A stretch of 48,681 nucleotides of DNA from Rhizobiaceae bacterium. Lineage in GTDB: Bacteria > Pseudomonadota > Alphaproteobacteria > Rhizobiales > Rhizobiaceae. The notes beneath the pieces were generated by a model. That model searched no databases. It was given only the letters and a program-made list of their open reading frames with translations, and was not told the origin of the DNA. The stretch covers positions 1 through 48,681 of the forward strand of contig JARGOF010000041.1 in the NCBI GenBank assembly GCA_029212415.1, in the 5' to 3' direction. The translations under genes were made by a program, and so were the position numbers. Below are positions 1 to 9,913 of this stretch, one piece after another; the stretch's first letter is position 1, and every line of letters starts with the position of its first letter.

Positions 1-1
1 A

Positions 2-247
2 CTCTATGGCTATTCAGCGGCATGGTTGTTGATCGGTATCGCGACGCTTGCAGCCGGTATTTTCAGCGGAACACGGGTGTTGCGGCAATTGTCCGCATTC
101 ATCATTCTCGTGGTCGTTGTCAAAGTCTTCGTCATCGACATGGCCAGCCTGACAGGGTTTTTGCGCGCCATATCCTTTATTGGTCTGGGTATCGTTCTTG
201 TCGCTATTGGGCTGGTCTACCAGCGTCTGCTGCGGCGGCAGCGCTAA
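2..247 (+). CDS. DUF2339-type membrane protein, C-terminal fragment
   Basis: The reading frame is open from the left edge and ends with TAA at 245-247, so only about the last 81 residues are visible. They form two or three hydrophobic segments. The pattern (a short loop with VFVIDMASLTGFLRAISFIGLG, read as aliphatic run, Asp, Leu-rich loop, Arg-Ile-Ser-Phe-Gly, then a basic YQRLLRRQR tail) matches the C-terminal end of the large polytopic DUF2339 proteins. The function of that family is not established. The stop lies 6 bp from the end of the converging ABC-F gene. The start and most of the gene are outside the window. Confidence 0.7.
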   Translation, partial: LYGYSAAWLLIGIATLAAGIFSGTRVLRQLSAFIILVVVVKVFVIDMASLTGFLRAISFIGLGIVLVAIGLVYQRLLRRQR

Positions 248-253
248 AGTCTG

Positions 254-2134
254 TTAACCGCCGATGGCCTCTTCATATTCACTGGACAGGGCGAGCCATT
301 GCTCTTCCGCCTGCGCCAGTTCTTTTGCAACATCGCCGCGTTTGAAGGCAATTTCGGCACTCTGGTCGGGTGTCAGGCCAAGTGTGTCAGCATCGGACAA
401 TTTGGCATCAAGACGTTGAATCTCTTTGGCAAGTTTTGCCGTCAAGGATTCGAATTCATTGATCTTTTTCTTCAGCGGTGCAAATTCCTTGCGCCGTTCT
501 GCCGCCACACGGCGCTGTTCGACCTTGGATAGTTTCGCCTCAGCCTTCTTCTGCCGATTGGCTGCGCGCGTACCACCGATGATGAAGGAACGATAATCAT
601 CCAGATCGCCGTCATAATTGGACACGGTGCCATCGCGTACCAGCCAAAGGCGGTCTACGGTGGCGGCAATGAGATGCTGATCATGGGAAATCAGAATGAC
701 GGCTCCGTCAAACGCGTTGAGCGCATCAATCAGGGCTGCACGACTGTCGATGTCCAGATGGTTTGTCGGCTCATCAAGGATCAGCAGATTGGGTTTGTTG
801 AAGGTGGCAAGCCCCATCAACAGGCGGGCTTTTTCGCCGCCGGACAGGTCGCGTGCCGCCGTTCCCATTTTCTCAGTGGAAAGACCCATTTGCGCAACGC
901 GCGCGCGCACCTTGCCCTCTGTCGCGTCGGGCATCAGTTCACGCACATGCTGCACTGCGCTCTCGTCCGGCTTCAGATCATCAAGCTGGTGTTGGGCGAA
1001 ATAGCCAATCTTCATATTGGGTGCGCGGGTCATCCCGCCGATTTCCGGCAGGAGTTTACCCGAAAGCAGCTTTGCAAAGGTCGATTTGCCATTGCCGTTG
1101 GAACCCAGCAGCGCGATCCGGTCGTCATTGTCGATGCGCAGGTCAAGATTTTTCAGGATAGGTGCGCCCGGCGTATAGCCGACATCTGCGTGTTCCAGAA
1201 CGATAATGGGCGAGGCGGCCTGTTTGTCCGGTGTGGGGAAGTGAAACCCCAGGACATGATCTTCCACCACGGCGGAGATGCTGCCCATGCGTTCCAGCGC
1301 CTTGATCCGTGATTGGGCCTGGCGTGCCTTGGAAGCCTTGTAGCGAAACCGCTCGACAAATTCTTCCATGTGTTTGCGCGAAGCAATCTGCTTGGTGCGC
1401 ATCTTTGTCTGGAGTTCGCGCGCTTCGGCACGCTGTTTTTCAAACTGATCGAATGAACCGCGATAGAAGGCCAGCTTCTGCTGATCCAGATGAACAATCG
1501 AATTGACCGCCTTGTTGAGAAGATCGCGGTCATGGCTGATGATGATCACCGTATAGGGATAACGCCGCACATAGTCTTCAAGCCACAGTGTGCCTTCCAG
1601 ATCGAGGTAGTTGGTGGGCTCATCAAGCAGCAAGAGGTCCGGTTGTGAAAACAGCACAGCAGCCAGCGCCACACGCATGCGCCAGCCACCGGAAAAGCTC
1701 GATGCCGGGCGCTGTTGCGCATCATTGTCAAAGCCAAGGCCCGACAGGATGCTGGCTGCGCGTGCTTCTGCGGAATGCGCATCGATATCGGTCAGCCGTG
1801 TCTGAATATCGGCAATCCGGTGTGGATCCGTTGCCGTTTCAGCTTCCTGCATCAGCGACATTCTTTCGGTGTCGGCCTTCAACACGATTTCGATCAACGG
1901 CTCTTCGGTTCCCGGAGCTTCCTGGGCCACCTGGCCCATGCGGCAATTCCTGGGAATCTTCACGGATCCGGTTTCCGGAGACAATTCCCCGGTGATGATA
2001 CGGAAGAGCGTCGATTTGCCCGCGCCATTGCGCCCGACGAAACCCGCCTTGGTTCCCTCAGGCAAAGTCACAGACGCATGGTCAATCAAAAGACGCCCGG
2101 CAATGCGGGCTGAAAGGTCAGTAAGTACAAGCAT
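254..2134 (-). CDS. ABC-F family ATPase (YheS/Uup-like)
   Basis: This 626-residue soluble protein carries two ATP-binding cassettes and no membrane segment, which is the ABC-F layout. Family members bind the ribosomal E site and act on translation or ribosome rescue. Cassette 1 has Walker A GRNGAGKST at about residues 34-42, a signature FSGGWRMR at about 147 and Walker B LLLLDEPTNYLD. A charged linker (the P-site tRNA-contacting arm in the family) joins it to cassette 2, with GSNGNGKST, LSGGEKARL and LLILDEPTNHLD. A C-terminal stretch of about 85 residues rich in Lys, Glu and Ala looks like the coiled-coil extension of the YheS/Uup branches. Which ABC-F subfamily it belongs to was not resolved. 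An antibiotic-resistance role is possible in this family but nothing here suggests it. Confidence 0.93.
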   Translation of the reverse strand: MLVLTDLSARIAGRLLIDHASVTLPEGTKAGFVGRNGAGKSTLFRIITGELSPETGSVKIPRNCRMGQVAQEAPGTEEPLIEIVLKADTERMSLMQEAETATDPHRIADIQTRLTDIDAHSAEARAASILSGLGFDNDAQQRPASSFSGGWRMRVALAAVLFSQPDLLLLDEPTNYLDLEGTLWLEDYVRRYPYTVIIISHDRDLLNKAVNSIVHLDQQKLAFYRGSFDQFEKQRAEARELQTKMRTKQIASRKHMEEFVERFRYKASKARQAQSRIKALERMGSISAVVEDHVLGFHFPTPDKQAASPIIVLEHADVGYTPGAPILKNLDLRIDNDDRIALLGSNGNGKSTFAKLLSGKLLPEIGGMTRAPNMKIGYFAQHQLDDLKPDESAVQHVRELMPDATEGKVRARVAQMGLSTEKMGTAARDLSGGEKARLLMGLATFNKPNLLILDEPTNHLDIDSRAALIDALNAFDGAVILISHDQHLIAATVDRLWLVRDGTVSNYDGDLDDYRSFIIGGTRAANRQKKAEAKLSKVEQRRVAAERRKEFAPLKKKINEFESLTAKLAKEIQRLDAKLSDADTLGLTPDQSAEIAFKRGDVAKELAQAEEQWLALSSEYEEAIGG

Positions 2135-2346
2135 GGGGGCTTATTGTCTTGTGCAGCGCGGGAACGCAAGAAGAAATTGATCCATGCGCGCTATTTCGGG
2201 ATGCGAGCGGCATTGCAGCGAGCACCAATCGTGGCTCTTGACGCAAATCATCCCCTATTCATCGACGAGATTGCTTCTTGAACTGGTTCGATAATCCGGC
2301 AATATGCCCATTCACCAAAAGCATGACCAAGAATGGGGACAAATGA

Positions 2347-3039
2347 ATGGCACGAATCCTGTATGAGTTGACCGGAGCAGATCAATCACGGCCTTTCAGC
2401 CCCCATTGCTGGAAAGCGGTGCTGTCTTTGGCCCACAAGGGTCTGGATTTTGACCGGTCACCCGTTCCATTCACTTCTGTGCCCCTGGTCGAAAACAATT
2501 TTGGCAAGATCGTGCCCATTTTGCGCGACGGAGATCGAATTGTGGCCGATTCATTCGACATTGCGCTTTATCTTGATGAGGCATACCCGGACCGTCCCTC
2601 CCTGTTTGGAGGTGAAAGCGGTGCGGCTCTGGCGCGTTTCATCGAGGCCTGGACCACCACCCAGATCCATACGGTTCTGGGTGGTCATTTGCTGCTTGAT
2701 ATTCACGCCATGCTTGCGCCGCAGGATCAGGACTATTTCCGCACATCACGCGAAAGCCGTTTCGGCAAGCCGCTTGAAGAGGTGGTCAAGGCCAGTGCGG
2801 AAAACGTCAAAAGCTTTTCTACCCGCCTGGAACCCCTTCGCCTGATGCTCAAGCGTCAGCCGTTCATCGGCGGTGAGGGGCCATTGTTTGCCGATTACAT
2901 CGTGTTTGGCGCATTCCAGTGGGCGCGGGTCTGTACCGACGAGCAATTGCTGGAATCGGGTGATCCGGTGGCGGACTGGTTTGATCGCTGTCTTGACCTG
3001 CATGGGGGCGTTGGGCGTTCAATCGTGTCCGCTGCCTGA
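2347..3039 (+). CDS. Glutathione S-transferase family protein
   Basis: This 230-residue protein has an N-terminal thioredoxin-like GST domain: SPHCWK near residue 18, cis-Pro in KIVPIL at about 56 and the glutathione-contact motif [12 protein letters not shown] at about 68-79. An all-helical C-terminal domain follows. The Ser-Pro-His-Cys start of helix 1 resembles the beta-etherase-like branch of bacterial GSTs more than classical Tyr- or Ser-GSTs. The substrate cannot be told. The start is supported by GGGG about 8 bp upstream. It is divergent from the ABC-F gene across 212 bp and precedes ndk by 139 bp. It is a distinct subfamily from the GST at 9914-10510. Confidence 0.88.
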   Translation: MARILYELTGADQSRPFSPHCWKAVLSLAHKGLDFDRSPVPFTSVPLVENNFGKIVPILRDGDRIVADSFDIALYLDEAYPDRPSLFGGESGAALARFIEAWTTTQIHTVLGGHLLLDIHAMLAPQDQDYFRTSRESRFGKPLEEVVKASAENVKSFSTRLEPLRLMLKRQPFIGGEGPLFADYIVFGAFQWARVCTDEQLLESGDPVADWFDRCLDLHGGVGRSIVSAA

Positions 3040-3178
3040 TTGGGCAATTCGGCCAAGCCAATGGCTCGGCCATTGTGCACATTGCCGCTCTGCGATGGCG
3101 TCGGCACTTGTCTTGCGTGCCGGGCAAGGCTATAGAGCGCGCAAATCTCCCCGCAAACAAATGCAAGGAATACGGATC

Positions 3179-3601
3179 ATGGCGATCGAACGCACATTTT
3201 CGATGATCAAACCAGACGCGACAAAGCGCAACCTGACCGGCGCAATCACCAAAATGCTCGAAGAGGCAGGCCTGCGGGTTATTGCTTCCCGTCGCGTATG
3301 GATGAGCCTTCGCGAAGCAGAAGGCTTTTATGCTGTTCACAAGGAACGGCCTTTCTTTGGTGAATTGACAGAATTCATGGCCTCCGGCCCGACAATCGTT
3401 CAGGTTCTTGAAGGCGAAGACGCCATCGCCAAGAACCGCGAAATCATGGGTGCGACCAATCCGGCAGATGCCGCAGAAGGCACGATCCGCAAAGCCCATG
3501 CCTTGTCCATTGGTGAAAACTCCGTGCATGGCTCCGATGCGCCGGAAACCGCAGCCGAAGAAATCGCCTATTGGTTCTCGAGCACAGAAATTGTTGGCTG
3601 A
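3179..3601 (+). CDS. ndk: Nucleoside diphosphate kinase
   Basis: Ndk transfers the gamma phosphate of ATP to other (d)NDPs through a phosphohistidine and balances nucleotide pools in the cytoplasm. The protein is 140 residues, the standard bacterial length. It opens [14 protein letters not shown] with the conserved Lys of the ATP site, and the catalytic histidine is His117 in NSVHGSD. The frame remains open well upstream, overlapping the end of the GST gene in another frame, but homologs start at this Met. The nearest A/G-rich stretch is CAAGGA about 8 bp upstream. A strong intrinsic terminator follows the stop, so ndk ends its transcript. Confidence 0.97.
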   Translation: MAIERTFSMIKPDATKRNLTGAITKMLEEAGLRVIASRRVWMSLREAEGFYAVHKERPFFGELTEFMASGPTIVQVLEGEDAIAKNREIMGATNPADAAEGTIRKAHALSIGENSVHGSDAPETAAEEIAYWFSSTEIVG

Positions 3602-3623
3602 TTAACAATCAGATCTGCAAATG

Positions 3624-3661
3624 AAAAAGGCCGTCGCCTCTTAGAGTGCGGCGGCTTTTTG
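3624..3661 (+). terminator. Rho-independent terminator after ndk
   Basis: An 8-bp stem (GCCGTCGC at 3630-3637 with GCGGCGGC at 3648-3655, one G-T pair) encloses a 10-nt loop and runs straight into TTTTT at 3656-3660. It is preceded by an A run. It begins about 23 bp after the ndk stop. Confidence 0.9.
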
Positions 3662-3849
3662 TATTCGGCCACACCACGCTATTTCTCACCCGACACAAGA
3701 CCCTGGCCGGGGCCACAATCCTGGCGATGCTTTGGTGCATAAGTGCAACACAGCGGCACCAACATCCGTTTTGGGTGATCCATTAAACACCTCCTTACGT
3801 ATTCATGTTTAGATGCCCGCCAACAAGATTATTTTTCGGAGCCGCACGC

Positions 3850-4668
3850 ATGATTAAAACGCGCCTTTTAGGACTTCTTGCGGTTTCCGCACTCGCTTTC
3901 CCCACGCTTCTTCCTGCCAACGCCGCAGACGGTGACTATCAGGACAACGCAACTTCACTGCCCGATAAACAATATGTTGTGAGGGTCGGCGTCGGTGGAT
4001 TGATGAAATCCAAATATCCGGGGTCTGGTGACTATCTGTTATCTCCCTCTCCGATTTTTGATGTGCAGCGTTTGTATTTGCCCGGCCTTGGTCAGGTCGT
4101 GGATGGAAGCGTCAAGACACGCGGCATTGATATCTATCCTTCATTCTCATTCAACGGAGAGCGCGAGGCGTCTGATTCAGTCGACCTGACCGGTACACAA
4201 ACCATTGATTGGGCTGCGGAACTTGGCTTGGGAATCGGATACCGTCACGACTGGCTAAGGGGATTTGCAGAGGTTCGCCAGGGTTTCGGTGGCCACGATG
4301 GCCAGGTGGCGACCCTCGGCCTGGATCTGATATCACAGCCCACAGAGCGGCTTGAACTTGTTTGGGGCCCGCGTGTCGACTGGGGTTCTGACGCCTATAT
4401 GGACACCTATTTCGGCGTGACCGCTGCAGAAGCGGCCGCTTCCGGTGGAAGACTTACAGCCTATGACCCAAGCTCCGGCGTGACGTCTCTGGGTGTCGAG
4501 GTCAAGGCAAACTACGCCTATACCGAAAAGTCCACACTGCATCTGCGCGCCGGCTGGGATCGTTTTGTCGGCGATGCAGCTGATAGTCCGATTGTAACGT
4601 CCGGAAGCGAGAATCAATTCTCGGTAGGGGCGGGCGTCAGCTATCGTTTCGACTTCAATCTGTTTTGA
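3850..4668 (+). CDS. MipA/OmpV family outer membrane protein
   Basis: This 272-residue exported protein has a classic signal peptide (MIKTRLLGLL, hydrophobic core, cleavage after PANA at about residue 25). The rest alternates Gly/aromatic beta-strand segments and ends in Tyr-Arg-Phe-Asp-Phe-Asn-Leu-Phe, a C-terminal aromatic typical of beta-barrels. Early features such as the KSKYPGSGDY loop fit the MipA/OmpV family, whose members serve as scaffold or stress-related outer membrane proteins. The Met at 3850 is chosen over an in-frame Met 45 bp upstream because it is preceded by TCGGAG and begins the signal peptide. It stands alone, starting 189 bp after the ndk terminator. Confidence 0.9.
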   Translation: MIKTRLLGLLAVSALAFPTLLPANAADGDYQDNATSLPDKQYVVRVGVGGLMKSKYPGSGDYLLSPSPIFDVQRLYLPGLGQVVDGSVKTRGIDIYPSFSFNGEREASDSVDLTGTQTIDWAAELGLGIGYRHDWLRGFAEVRQGFGGHDGQVATLGLDLISQPTERLELVWGPRVDWGSDAYMDTYFGVTAAEAAASGGRLTAYDPSSGVTSLGVEVKANYAYTEKSTLHLRAGWDRFVGDAADSPIVTSGSENQFSVGAGVSYRFDFNLF

Positions 4669-4785
4669 TAGGGATAGTGTAGCCAGGCCTGATGTTCATT
4701 TTTATGGCCGGTATGGGCTGCGCACAACCGGATCGTATGTCGATTGTAGATTGGCAGCGTGCATTTTGAAAAAGGATCTGTTCCG

Positions 4786-5196
4786 ATGGCAAAGAAGGTC
4801 ATGTTGGTCGGCTGGCATCCGAGCGTTGTAAATTACGACAAATGGCCGGGACTGACGCCCGAAAAGCTGGAAGCCGCTCTGAGAGCAGACGAGAAGAAGC
4901 TGAATGATCTGGGCTATGATGCAGAGATCGGCTTCATCTACAGCGGAGAAACGGCAACGGAACAATTGGAAAAAACCCTGAAAGAGAACGCCTATGATGT
5001 CGTTCTCATCGGGGCGGGTGTCCGAAAGGACGACGATCATTTCCTGGTCTTTGAAAAGCTCGTCAACATTGTCCACGAACATGCGCCCAAAGCGCGTATT
5101 GCCTTCAATACAGGCCCGACAGATTCAGACGTTGCCGTTCAAAGATGGGCGAGATTCAAACCCGATAGAACAATGGGGCAGGTTGCCGGGTTTTAA
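4786..5196 (+). CDS. Small conserved protein of unknown function
   Basis: This 136-residue soluble protein was not assigned to a named family. Alternating beta-alpha segments are visible: KKVMLVGWHP, a long charged helix at about 25-42, DAEIGFIYSG, YDVVLIGAGVRKDDDHF at about 68-84 and KARIAFNTGPTDSD near residue 110. This suggests a compact Rossmann- or flavodoxin-like fold with conserved loops GWHP, GAGVR and FNTGP. The Met at 4786 follows AAAGGAT at good spacing; an in-frame Met 27 bp upstream is less likely. It lies in the same direction as the mipA-like gene but after 117 bp, so co-transcription is uncertain. Confidence 0.8.
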   Translation: MAKKVMLVGWHPSVVNYDKWPGLTPEKLEAALRADEKKLNDLGYDAEIGFIYSGETATEQLEKTLKENAYDVVLIGAGVRKDDDHFLVFEKLVNIVHEHAPKARIAFNTGPTDSDVAVQRWARFKPDRTMGQVAGF

Positions 5197-5256
5197 GTCG
5201 TTTTGAATGGCTTTAGGCCCGGATAGTCTTCATCTCATCAAACGCGCGTGGCAAGA

Positions 5257-5727
5257 TCAGCGCCAACGCTCCAGCGCTGTCTGATCAGCATCCCTGGCGT
5301 CGACCCAGGAGCCAATCTTGCCGTCGCGGCGTATTTCGCGCTTCCAGAAGGGTGCCTTTGATTTCAGGAAATCCATCAGGAATGACGCCGCCTCGAATGC
5401 CGCACTGCGGTGTTTGGATGCGGTAACGACCAGCACGATATTTTCACCTGGAACAATCTTGCCGAAGCGGTGGATGAGGGTCACGCCATCCAGTGGCCAG
5501 CGCTGCAGCGCTTCACTGGCAATGCGCTGCATTTCCAGTTCTGCCATACCCGGATAATGTTCCAGTTCCAATGCTGCCAAGGTCCCGTTGTCATCGCGAC
5601 ACAGTCCGGTGAAGGTGACGACTGCGCCGATATCACAATTGGCACTGGCCAGGGCATCAATCTCCGTCTGCAGATCGAAGTCGTCGGCCTGAACCTGGGT
5701 CTTGATAGGCAGGGTCATGTCAGCCAC
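5257..5727 (-). CDS. moaE: Molybdopterin synthase catalytic subunit MoaE
   Basis: MoaE is the large subunit of molybdopterin synthase. With thiocarboxylated MoaD it inserts two sulfurs into cyclic pyranopterin monophosphate. The 156-residue protein shows GAVVTFTGLCRDDNG at about 34-48, LELEHYPGMAELEMQ, LIHRFGKIVPGENIVLV and the lysine-containing active-site segment KSKAPFWKREIRRDG near residue 130. It overlaps moaD by 8 bp, so the subunits are translationally coupled. Its partner pathway genes (moaA, moaC, mogA) are not in the window, but a molybdopterin enzyme lies at 12734-14836. Confidence 0.96.
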   Translation of the reverse strand: MADMTLPIKTQVQADDFDLQTEIDALASANCDIGAVVTFTGLCRDDNGTLAALELEHYPGMAELEMQRIASEALQRWPLDGVTLIHRFGKIVPGENIVLVVTASKHRSAAFEAASFLMDFLKSKAPFWKREIRRDGKIGSWVDARDADQTALERWR

Positions 5728-5977
5728 CGGTCATGGGTGGAAACAGGGCGATTTCTCTGGCGTCCCCGATCAGGTCACTGTGCTGGCAATGTTCCTGATT
5801 GATCGCAACATGGATCACCTCAGGAACCTCAAGCGCCACCGCATAACCTTCGCCGCGTTGCTTCAGATGATCCAGCAGATCGGCAATTGTGCGCACGCTG
5901 TCCGGCAGATCGATATCTTCCTCGCTCTTGCCGATACGTTCCCTGACCCAGGCAAAATAAACCAGTTTGACCATCAT
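5720..5977 (-). CDS. moaD: Molybdopterin synthase sulfur carrier subunit MoaD
   Basis: This 85-residue ubiquitin-fold protein ends in the required Gly-Gly (PPMTGG), where the C-terminal thiocarboxylate forms to donate sulfur to molybdopterin. The N-terminus VKLVYFAWVRERIG and the ALFPPMTGG tail are typical. It lies between pgsA (4-bp overlap) and moaE (8-bp overlap), so the three are transcribed together. The pgsA-moaD-moaE order is common in Rhizobiales. Two consecutive Met codons open the frame; either may be used. Confidence 0.96.
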   Translation of the reverse strand: MMVKLVYFAWVRERIGKSEEDIDLPDSVRTIADLLDHLKQRGEGYAVALEVPEVIHVAINQEHCQHSDLIGDAREIALFPPMTGG

Positions 5978-6558
5978 GCATCCACCACGTGTTTGAGCCC
6001 GGCGCGGAAATAATCATAGCCGGTATACATGGTGATCACCGCAGCGACCCACAGAAGAATGATGCCCAGTTCCGTTGTATAGGGAATGATCTTGTCACCG
6101 GCCGGTCCGGCAAGCAAAAAGCCGATGGCGATCATCTGCAGGGTTGTCTTCCACTTGGCAAGCCAGGTGACCGGCACGGATACTTTCAGCATGGCGAGAT
6201 ATTCGCGCAGCCCGGACACCAGAATTTCGCGGCACAGAATGATGATGGCGGCCCAGATGCTCCAGCCGGCGATCGTGCCTGCTGCTGCAAGCAGCAACAG
6301 AATGGATGAAACAAGCAATTTGTCAGCGATCGGGTCCAGCATCCGGCCGATATTGGATGTCTGGTTCCAGATACGGGCCAGGTAGCCATCAAAAAAGTCT
6401 GTTATGGAGGCAATGACATAGATGCCAAGCGCACTCCAGCGCGCCAGGTCCGAGCCATGCAGTCGGCCTTCGACAAAAAAGCACAGCACGATCAATGGGA
6501 CGGCGACGATGCGCGCATAGGTCAGTAGATTGGGAATATTATAGGTCTGCGATGCCAT
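5974..6558 (-). CDS. pgsA: CDP-diacylglycerol-glycerol-3-phosphate 3-phosphatidyltransferase
   Basis: PgsA makes phosphatidylglycerol phosphate from CDP-diacylglycerol and sn-glycerol-3-phosphate at the inner membrane. The 194-residue protein opens NIPNLLTYARIVAVPLIV, as PgsA enzymes do. It has the CDP-alcohol phosphatidyltransferase motif D-x2-DG-x2-AR-x8-G-x3-D-x3-D, visible from TDFFDGYLAR to GRMLDPIADK, and several membrane segments. The Met at 6558 is preferred because GGATGGAG lies just upstream; an in-frame Met 51 bp further out adds a non-homologous leader. It sits 135 bp after uvrC and overlaps moaD by 4 bp. A second, divergent member of the family is at 30501-31061. Confidence 0.93.
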   Translation of the reverse strand: MASQTYNIPNLLTYARIVAVPLIVLCFFVEGRLHGSDLARWSALGIYVIASITDFFDGYLARIWNQTSNIGRMLDPIADKLLVSSILLLLAAAGTIAGWSIWAAIIILCREILVSGLREYLAMLKVSVPVTWLAKWKTTLQMIAIGFLLAGPAGDKIIPYTTELGIILLWVAAVITMYTGYDYFRAGLKHVVDA

Positions 6559-6693
6559 TTGGCTCCATCCAGTCTGATCTTTGCCCATACAAATAGGCGA
6601 TCTGTCCATGCGTCAACAATCAATCCGCAGAATTTGCGGGTGCTCCTGAATAGTTTCTCCAAAAACCCTGAGTTTCACGGGTTTCAGATATCC

Positions 6694-8712
6694 TCATTTG
6701 CCTCGCTCGTCATGGAAATGATCATAGACCAATTGCGCCATCGCTTCCGAGATTCCATCCACAGCGACAAGATCGTCAAGGCCTGCCCGAGACACGGCCT
6801 TGGCTGTTCCGAAATGGTGCAGCAATGCTCTTTTTCGCGATGGACCGATACCGGCGATCTCATCGAGCGGGTTGCTGACAAATTCCTTTTTGCGCCGTGC
6901 CCTGTGGGTGCCGATGGCAAAGCGGTGGGCTTCATCGCGCATGCGCTGAATGAAATAGAGCACCGGATCGCGTGGCGGCAGGGTGAAGGGGCTATGGCCT
7001 GCACGGAAAAACCGTTCCCGCCCGGCATCGCGATCAATGCCCTTGGCGACACCGATTACCGTCACGCTGTCAGTCAGTTCAAGTTCTGCGAGGACGGAAT
7101 TGACCGCAGACAATTGCCCCTGGCCACCATCAATCAGCAAGACATCCGGCCAATTTGGCACAGCCGTATCGGCAATGGGCAAATTTCCATCGCCGCCTTC
7201 CGCAGCCTCTGGTTCCGGTTTTCCATATTCCTTGACCAACCGTGAAAAGCGGCGATGGATCACCTCGCGCATCATGCCCGGATCATCGCCTGGCGTGATG
7301 TCCTTGGATTTGATGTTGAATTTACGATACTGGTTTTTTGCAAAGCCTTCCGGCCCGGCAACGATCATGCCGCCGACCGCATTGGTCCCCATGATATGAG
7401 AATTGTCATAGACCTCAATTCTTCTGGGCGGGCTTTCCAGTTTGAACACTTCGGCAAAGCCCTTGAGCAGGCTGGCCTGGGTCGAGGTTTCGGCCAGCCG
7501 GCGATTGTGCGCATCCTTGGCATTGGCGCAGGCGTGATCCATCAGATCGCGTTTTTCTCCGCGTTTGGGCGCAAGGATCGTCACCTTGTAGCCGGCGCGC
7601 AAAGACAGTGCCTCAGCCAGCAGGTCCTGTTCAGGAATGGATTCCGATAGCAGGATTTGCCGGGGGCAGGGCTTGTCGTCATAGAATTGCGACAGGAAGG
7701 GCCCCAGAATTTCCGAGGAAGACAGGGATGTATCGGCCTTGGGGAAATAGGCGCGGTTTCCCCAGTTCTGTCCCGTGCGGAAAAAGAAAACCTGTATGCA
7801 ACTCATGCCGCCTTCCAGATGGACGGCAAAAACATCCGCCTCCTCGACGGTTTGCGGATTGATGCCCTGATGGCTTTGCACATGGGATAGCGCCGACAAA
7901 CGGTCGCGGTATATGGCAGCGCGCTCAAAATCCAGCGAATCTGCAGCTTCCTGCATGGCGATCGACATGCTCGATTTGACTTTCTGGCTTTTGCCGGACA
8001 GAAAGTTTTTTGCTTCCTCGACCATTGCCGCATAGGCCTCCTCGCTGACCTCTCCGGTGCAGGGCGCAGCGCAGCGTTTGATCTGGTGCAGGAGGCAGGG
8101 GCGTGTACGGCTGTCGAAGACTGAATCAGTACAGGTGCGCAGCAGGAAGGCGCGCTGCAGCGAGTTGATCGTGCGATCTACCGATTGGGCGGAAGCAAAG
8201 GGGCCGAAATAGGAGCCCTTGCGCGAACGTGCCCCCCGGTGCTTGTAAATGCCCGGCGCCGCGTTTTCTTCACTGAGCAATATATAGGGAAACGACTTGT
8301 CGTCGCGCAGCAACACATTGTAGCGCGGACGCAGCCGCTTGATCAGATTGGCCTCGAGCAGAAGGGCCTCTGTTTCCGTGCGGGTGGTTATGAATTCCAT
8401 ATGGGTCGTTGAGCGCACCATATTGGCAATGCGGTTTGTATGGCCGCGACCCTGGGCATAATTGGCGACCCTTTTTTTCAGGCTGCGCGCTTTGCCGACA
8501 TAGAGAACATCGCCGCTCTCATTGAACATCCGGTAGACGCCAGGGGCATTCGGCAGATTCTTGACAAAGGCCGATATCAGGTCGGCGCCCTTCAATCCCG
8601 CGTGAACGCGTCCGGCATCCTCCCAACCTTCGAACTGCTTGGATTGATCGCCGGCAGCAGCTTTTGTTGTTGCCGGGCTAATATCAGAGGTTGATTGTGC
8701 GTCCTTTGTCAT
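6694..8712 (-). CDS. uvrC: Excinuclease ABC subunit C
   Basis: UvrC makes both incisions in nucleotide excision repair together with UvrB. The 672-residue protein has a GIY-YIG nuclease domain at about 54-135 (GVYRMF at 58, YVGKAR at 71), a cysteine-containing middle region, and a UVR UvrB-binding helix pair near residue 255. The RNase H-like 5'-incision domain includes YDNSHIMG and [10 protein letters not shown], and C-terminal helix-hairpin-helix motifs follow ([23 protein letters not shown]). The N-terminal 40 residues are a poorly conserved, Ala/Ser/Gln-rich extension also seen in other Rhizobiales. It leads the uvrC-pgsA-moaD-moaE group. Confidence 0.97.
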   Translation of the reverse strand: MTKDAQSTSDISPATTKAAAGDQSKQFEGWEDAGRVHAGLKGADLISAFVKNLPNAPGVYRMFNESGDVLYVGKARSLKKRVANYAQGRGHTNRIANMVRSTTHMEFITTRTETEALLLEANLIKRLRPRYNVLLRDDKSFPYILLSEENAAPGIYKHRGARSRKGSYFGPFASAQSVDRTINSLQRAFLLRTCTDSVFDSRTRPCLLHQIKRCAAPCTGEVSEEAYAAMVEEAKNFLSGKSQKVKSSMSIAMQEAADSLDFERAAIYRDRLSALSHVQSHQGINPQTVEEADVFAVHLEGGMSCIQVFFFRTGQNWGNRAYFPKADTSLSSSEILGPFLSQFYDDKPCPRQILLSESIPEQDLLAEALSLRAGYKVTILAPKRGEKRDLMDHACANAKDAHNRRLAETSTQASLLKGFAEVFKLESPPRRIEVYDNSHIMGTNAVGGMIVAGPEGFAKNQYRKFNIKSKDITPGDDPGMMREVIHRRFSRLVKEYGKPEPEAAEGGDGNLPIADTAVPNWPDVLLIDGGQGQLSAVNSVLAELELTDSVTVIGVAKGIDRDAGRERFFRAGHSPFTLPPRDPVLYFIQRMRDEAHRFAIGTHRARRKKEFVSNPLDEIAGIGPSRKRALLHHFGTAKAVSRAGLDDLVAVDGISEAMAQLVYDHFHDERGK

Positions 8713-8834
8713 TCATTTTTCCGGATCAAATGGCACTGTATTATGTGATGCGATCGTTAGGCGCTGTCAAATATGTCAGACCTTCCATTGTGATGGTGCG
8801 TGCCCGGTTTGCGGAAATGCCACCACCCGTGTGG

Positions 8835-9785
8835 CTAAAGCACCAGGACGATATACAAGCAATACAGCGCCAGCATGATGATCCCGCCGACGCGTGTAAT
8901 CGGGCGTGAACACATGGAAAGAATAACCACCAGCGCCGTTGTGGCGGCCATGACCCACATGTCAAAATTGGCAATGCGCTCAGGAACAAACAGCGGATGC
9001 AGCACGCTGGTAATGCCCAATATGGCCGCAATGTTGAAAATATTGGAGCCGACGACATTGCCGATGGCGACAGCCCCGTTGCCGCGCCAGGCTGCCATCA
9101 CAGTGGTGACCAATTCCGGAAGAGATGTTCCAATCGCCACAATGGTCAAGCCGATGATTGTCTCGGACACGCCAAAAACGCGGGCGATGTCAACGGCGCC
9201 GTGGACGGTCAGAGACGCGCCGATTGGCAGACCGATAACTCCGAAAAGAAGACAGGCCGCTATGCGCGAATTCTCTGTGGGGACATCATCGATCTCATCC
9301 TTGTAGTCACTGTAGGCATTCTGTGTAGCCCGGTCGCGGTGGGCTCTTTTGAATTGCCAGGCAAGGAACACACCCAACACGGCCAGAAGAATCAATCCGT
9401 CGACATGGGTCAGCGAACCGGTGCCCATCATCACCATCAGCAGGAGCGTCAAAACAGACATGATGGCCAGACTGAAGCCGATCCCGCTTTCCTTGCATAT
9501 GATCGGACTGATCAGCGCCGGAGCACCCAGCACCAGCAAGACATTGGCAATGTTGGAGCCGACAATATTGCCCAGCGCGATGCCATAGACACCGTCAAAC
9601 GCCGCTTTGAGGGAAACGAACAGTTCCGGTGCGGAGGTGCCAAAGGCAACAATTGTCAGGCCGATGATAAGCGGACTGATTTTCAGCTTCTCAGCCAAAG
9701 CCACGGCTCCGCGCACCAGGTAGTCGCCAGCAAACAGCAGGAGGATCAATCCGGCTATCAATATGAGGAAGCTGATTATGAGCAC
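8835..9785 (-). CDS. Calcium/sodium antiporter (CaCA family, YrbG-like)
   Basis: This 316-residue polytopic inner membrane protein has the two inverted alpha-repeats of the CaCA superfamily: GTSAPELFVSLKAA then ALGNIVGSNIANVLLVLG in the first half, and IGTSLPELVTTVMAAW then AIGNVVGSNIFNIAAILG in the second. These Glu- and Asn-containing segments bind Ca2+/Na+ in the family. About ten membrane helices are visible, with a charged cytosolic loop of about 35 residues between the halves (KRAHRDRATQN). The start is GTG at 9785. It lies 122 bp upstream of uvrC on the same strand and is probably a separate unit. The ion is inferred from the family only. Confidence 0.93.
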   Translation of the reverse strand: MLIISFLILIAGLILLLFAGDYLVRGAVALAEKLKISPLIIGLTIVAFGTSAPELFVSLKAAFDGVYGIALGNIVGSNIANVLLVLGAPALISPIICKESGIGFSLAIMSVLTLLLMVMMGTGSLTHVDGLILLAVLGVFLAWQFKRAHRDRATQNAYSDYKDEIDDVPTENSRIAACLLFGVIGLPIGASLTVHGAVDIARVFGVSETIIGLTIVAIGTSLPELVTTVMAAWRGNGAVAIGNVVGSNIFNIAAILGITSVLHPLFVPERIANFDMWVMAATTALVVILSMCSRPITRVGGIIMLALYCLYIVLVL

Positions 9786-9913
9786 AAGGGATTCCGGGTT
9801 CTGGTGATGGCACTAGCAGTCATGTGTCGGGTCTCTTGCATATAGGTACAGGCTTGCGAAACACAATGCCGCGCATGCTGGCTGTGCCATTCAATGTCCG
9901 TGTTTTTTTGCGA

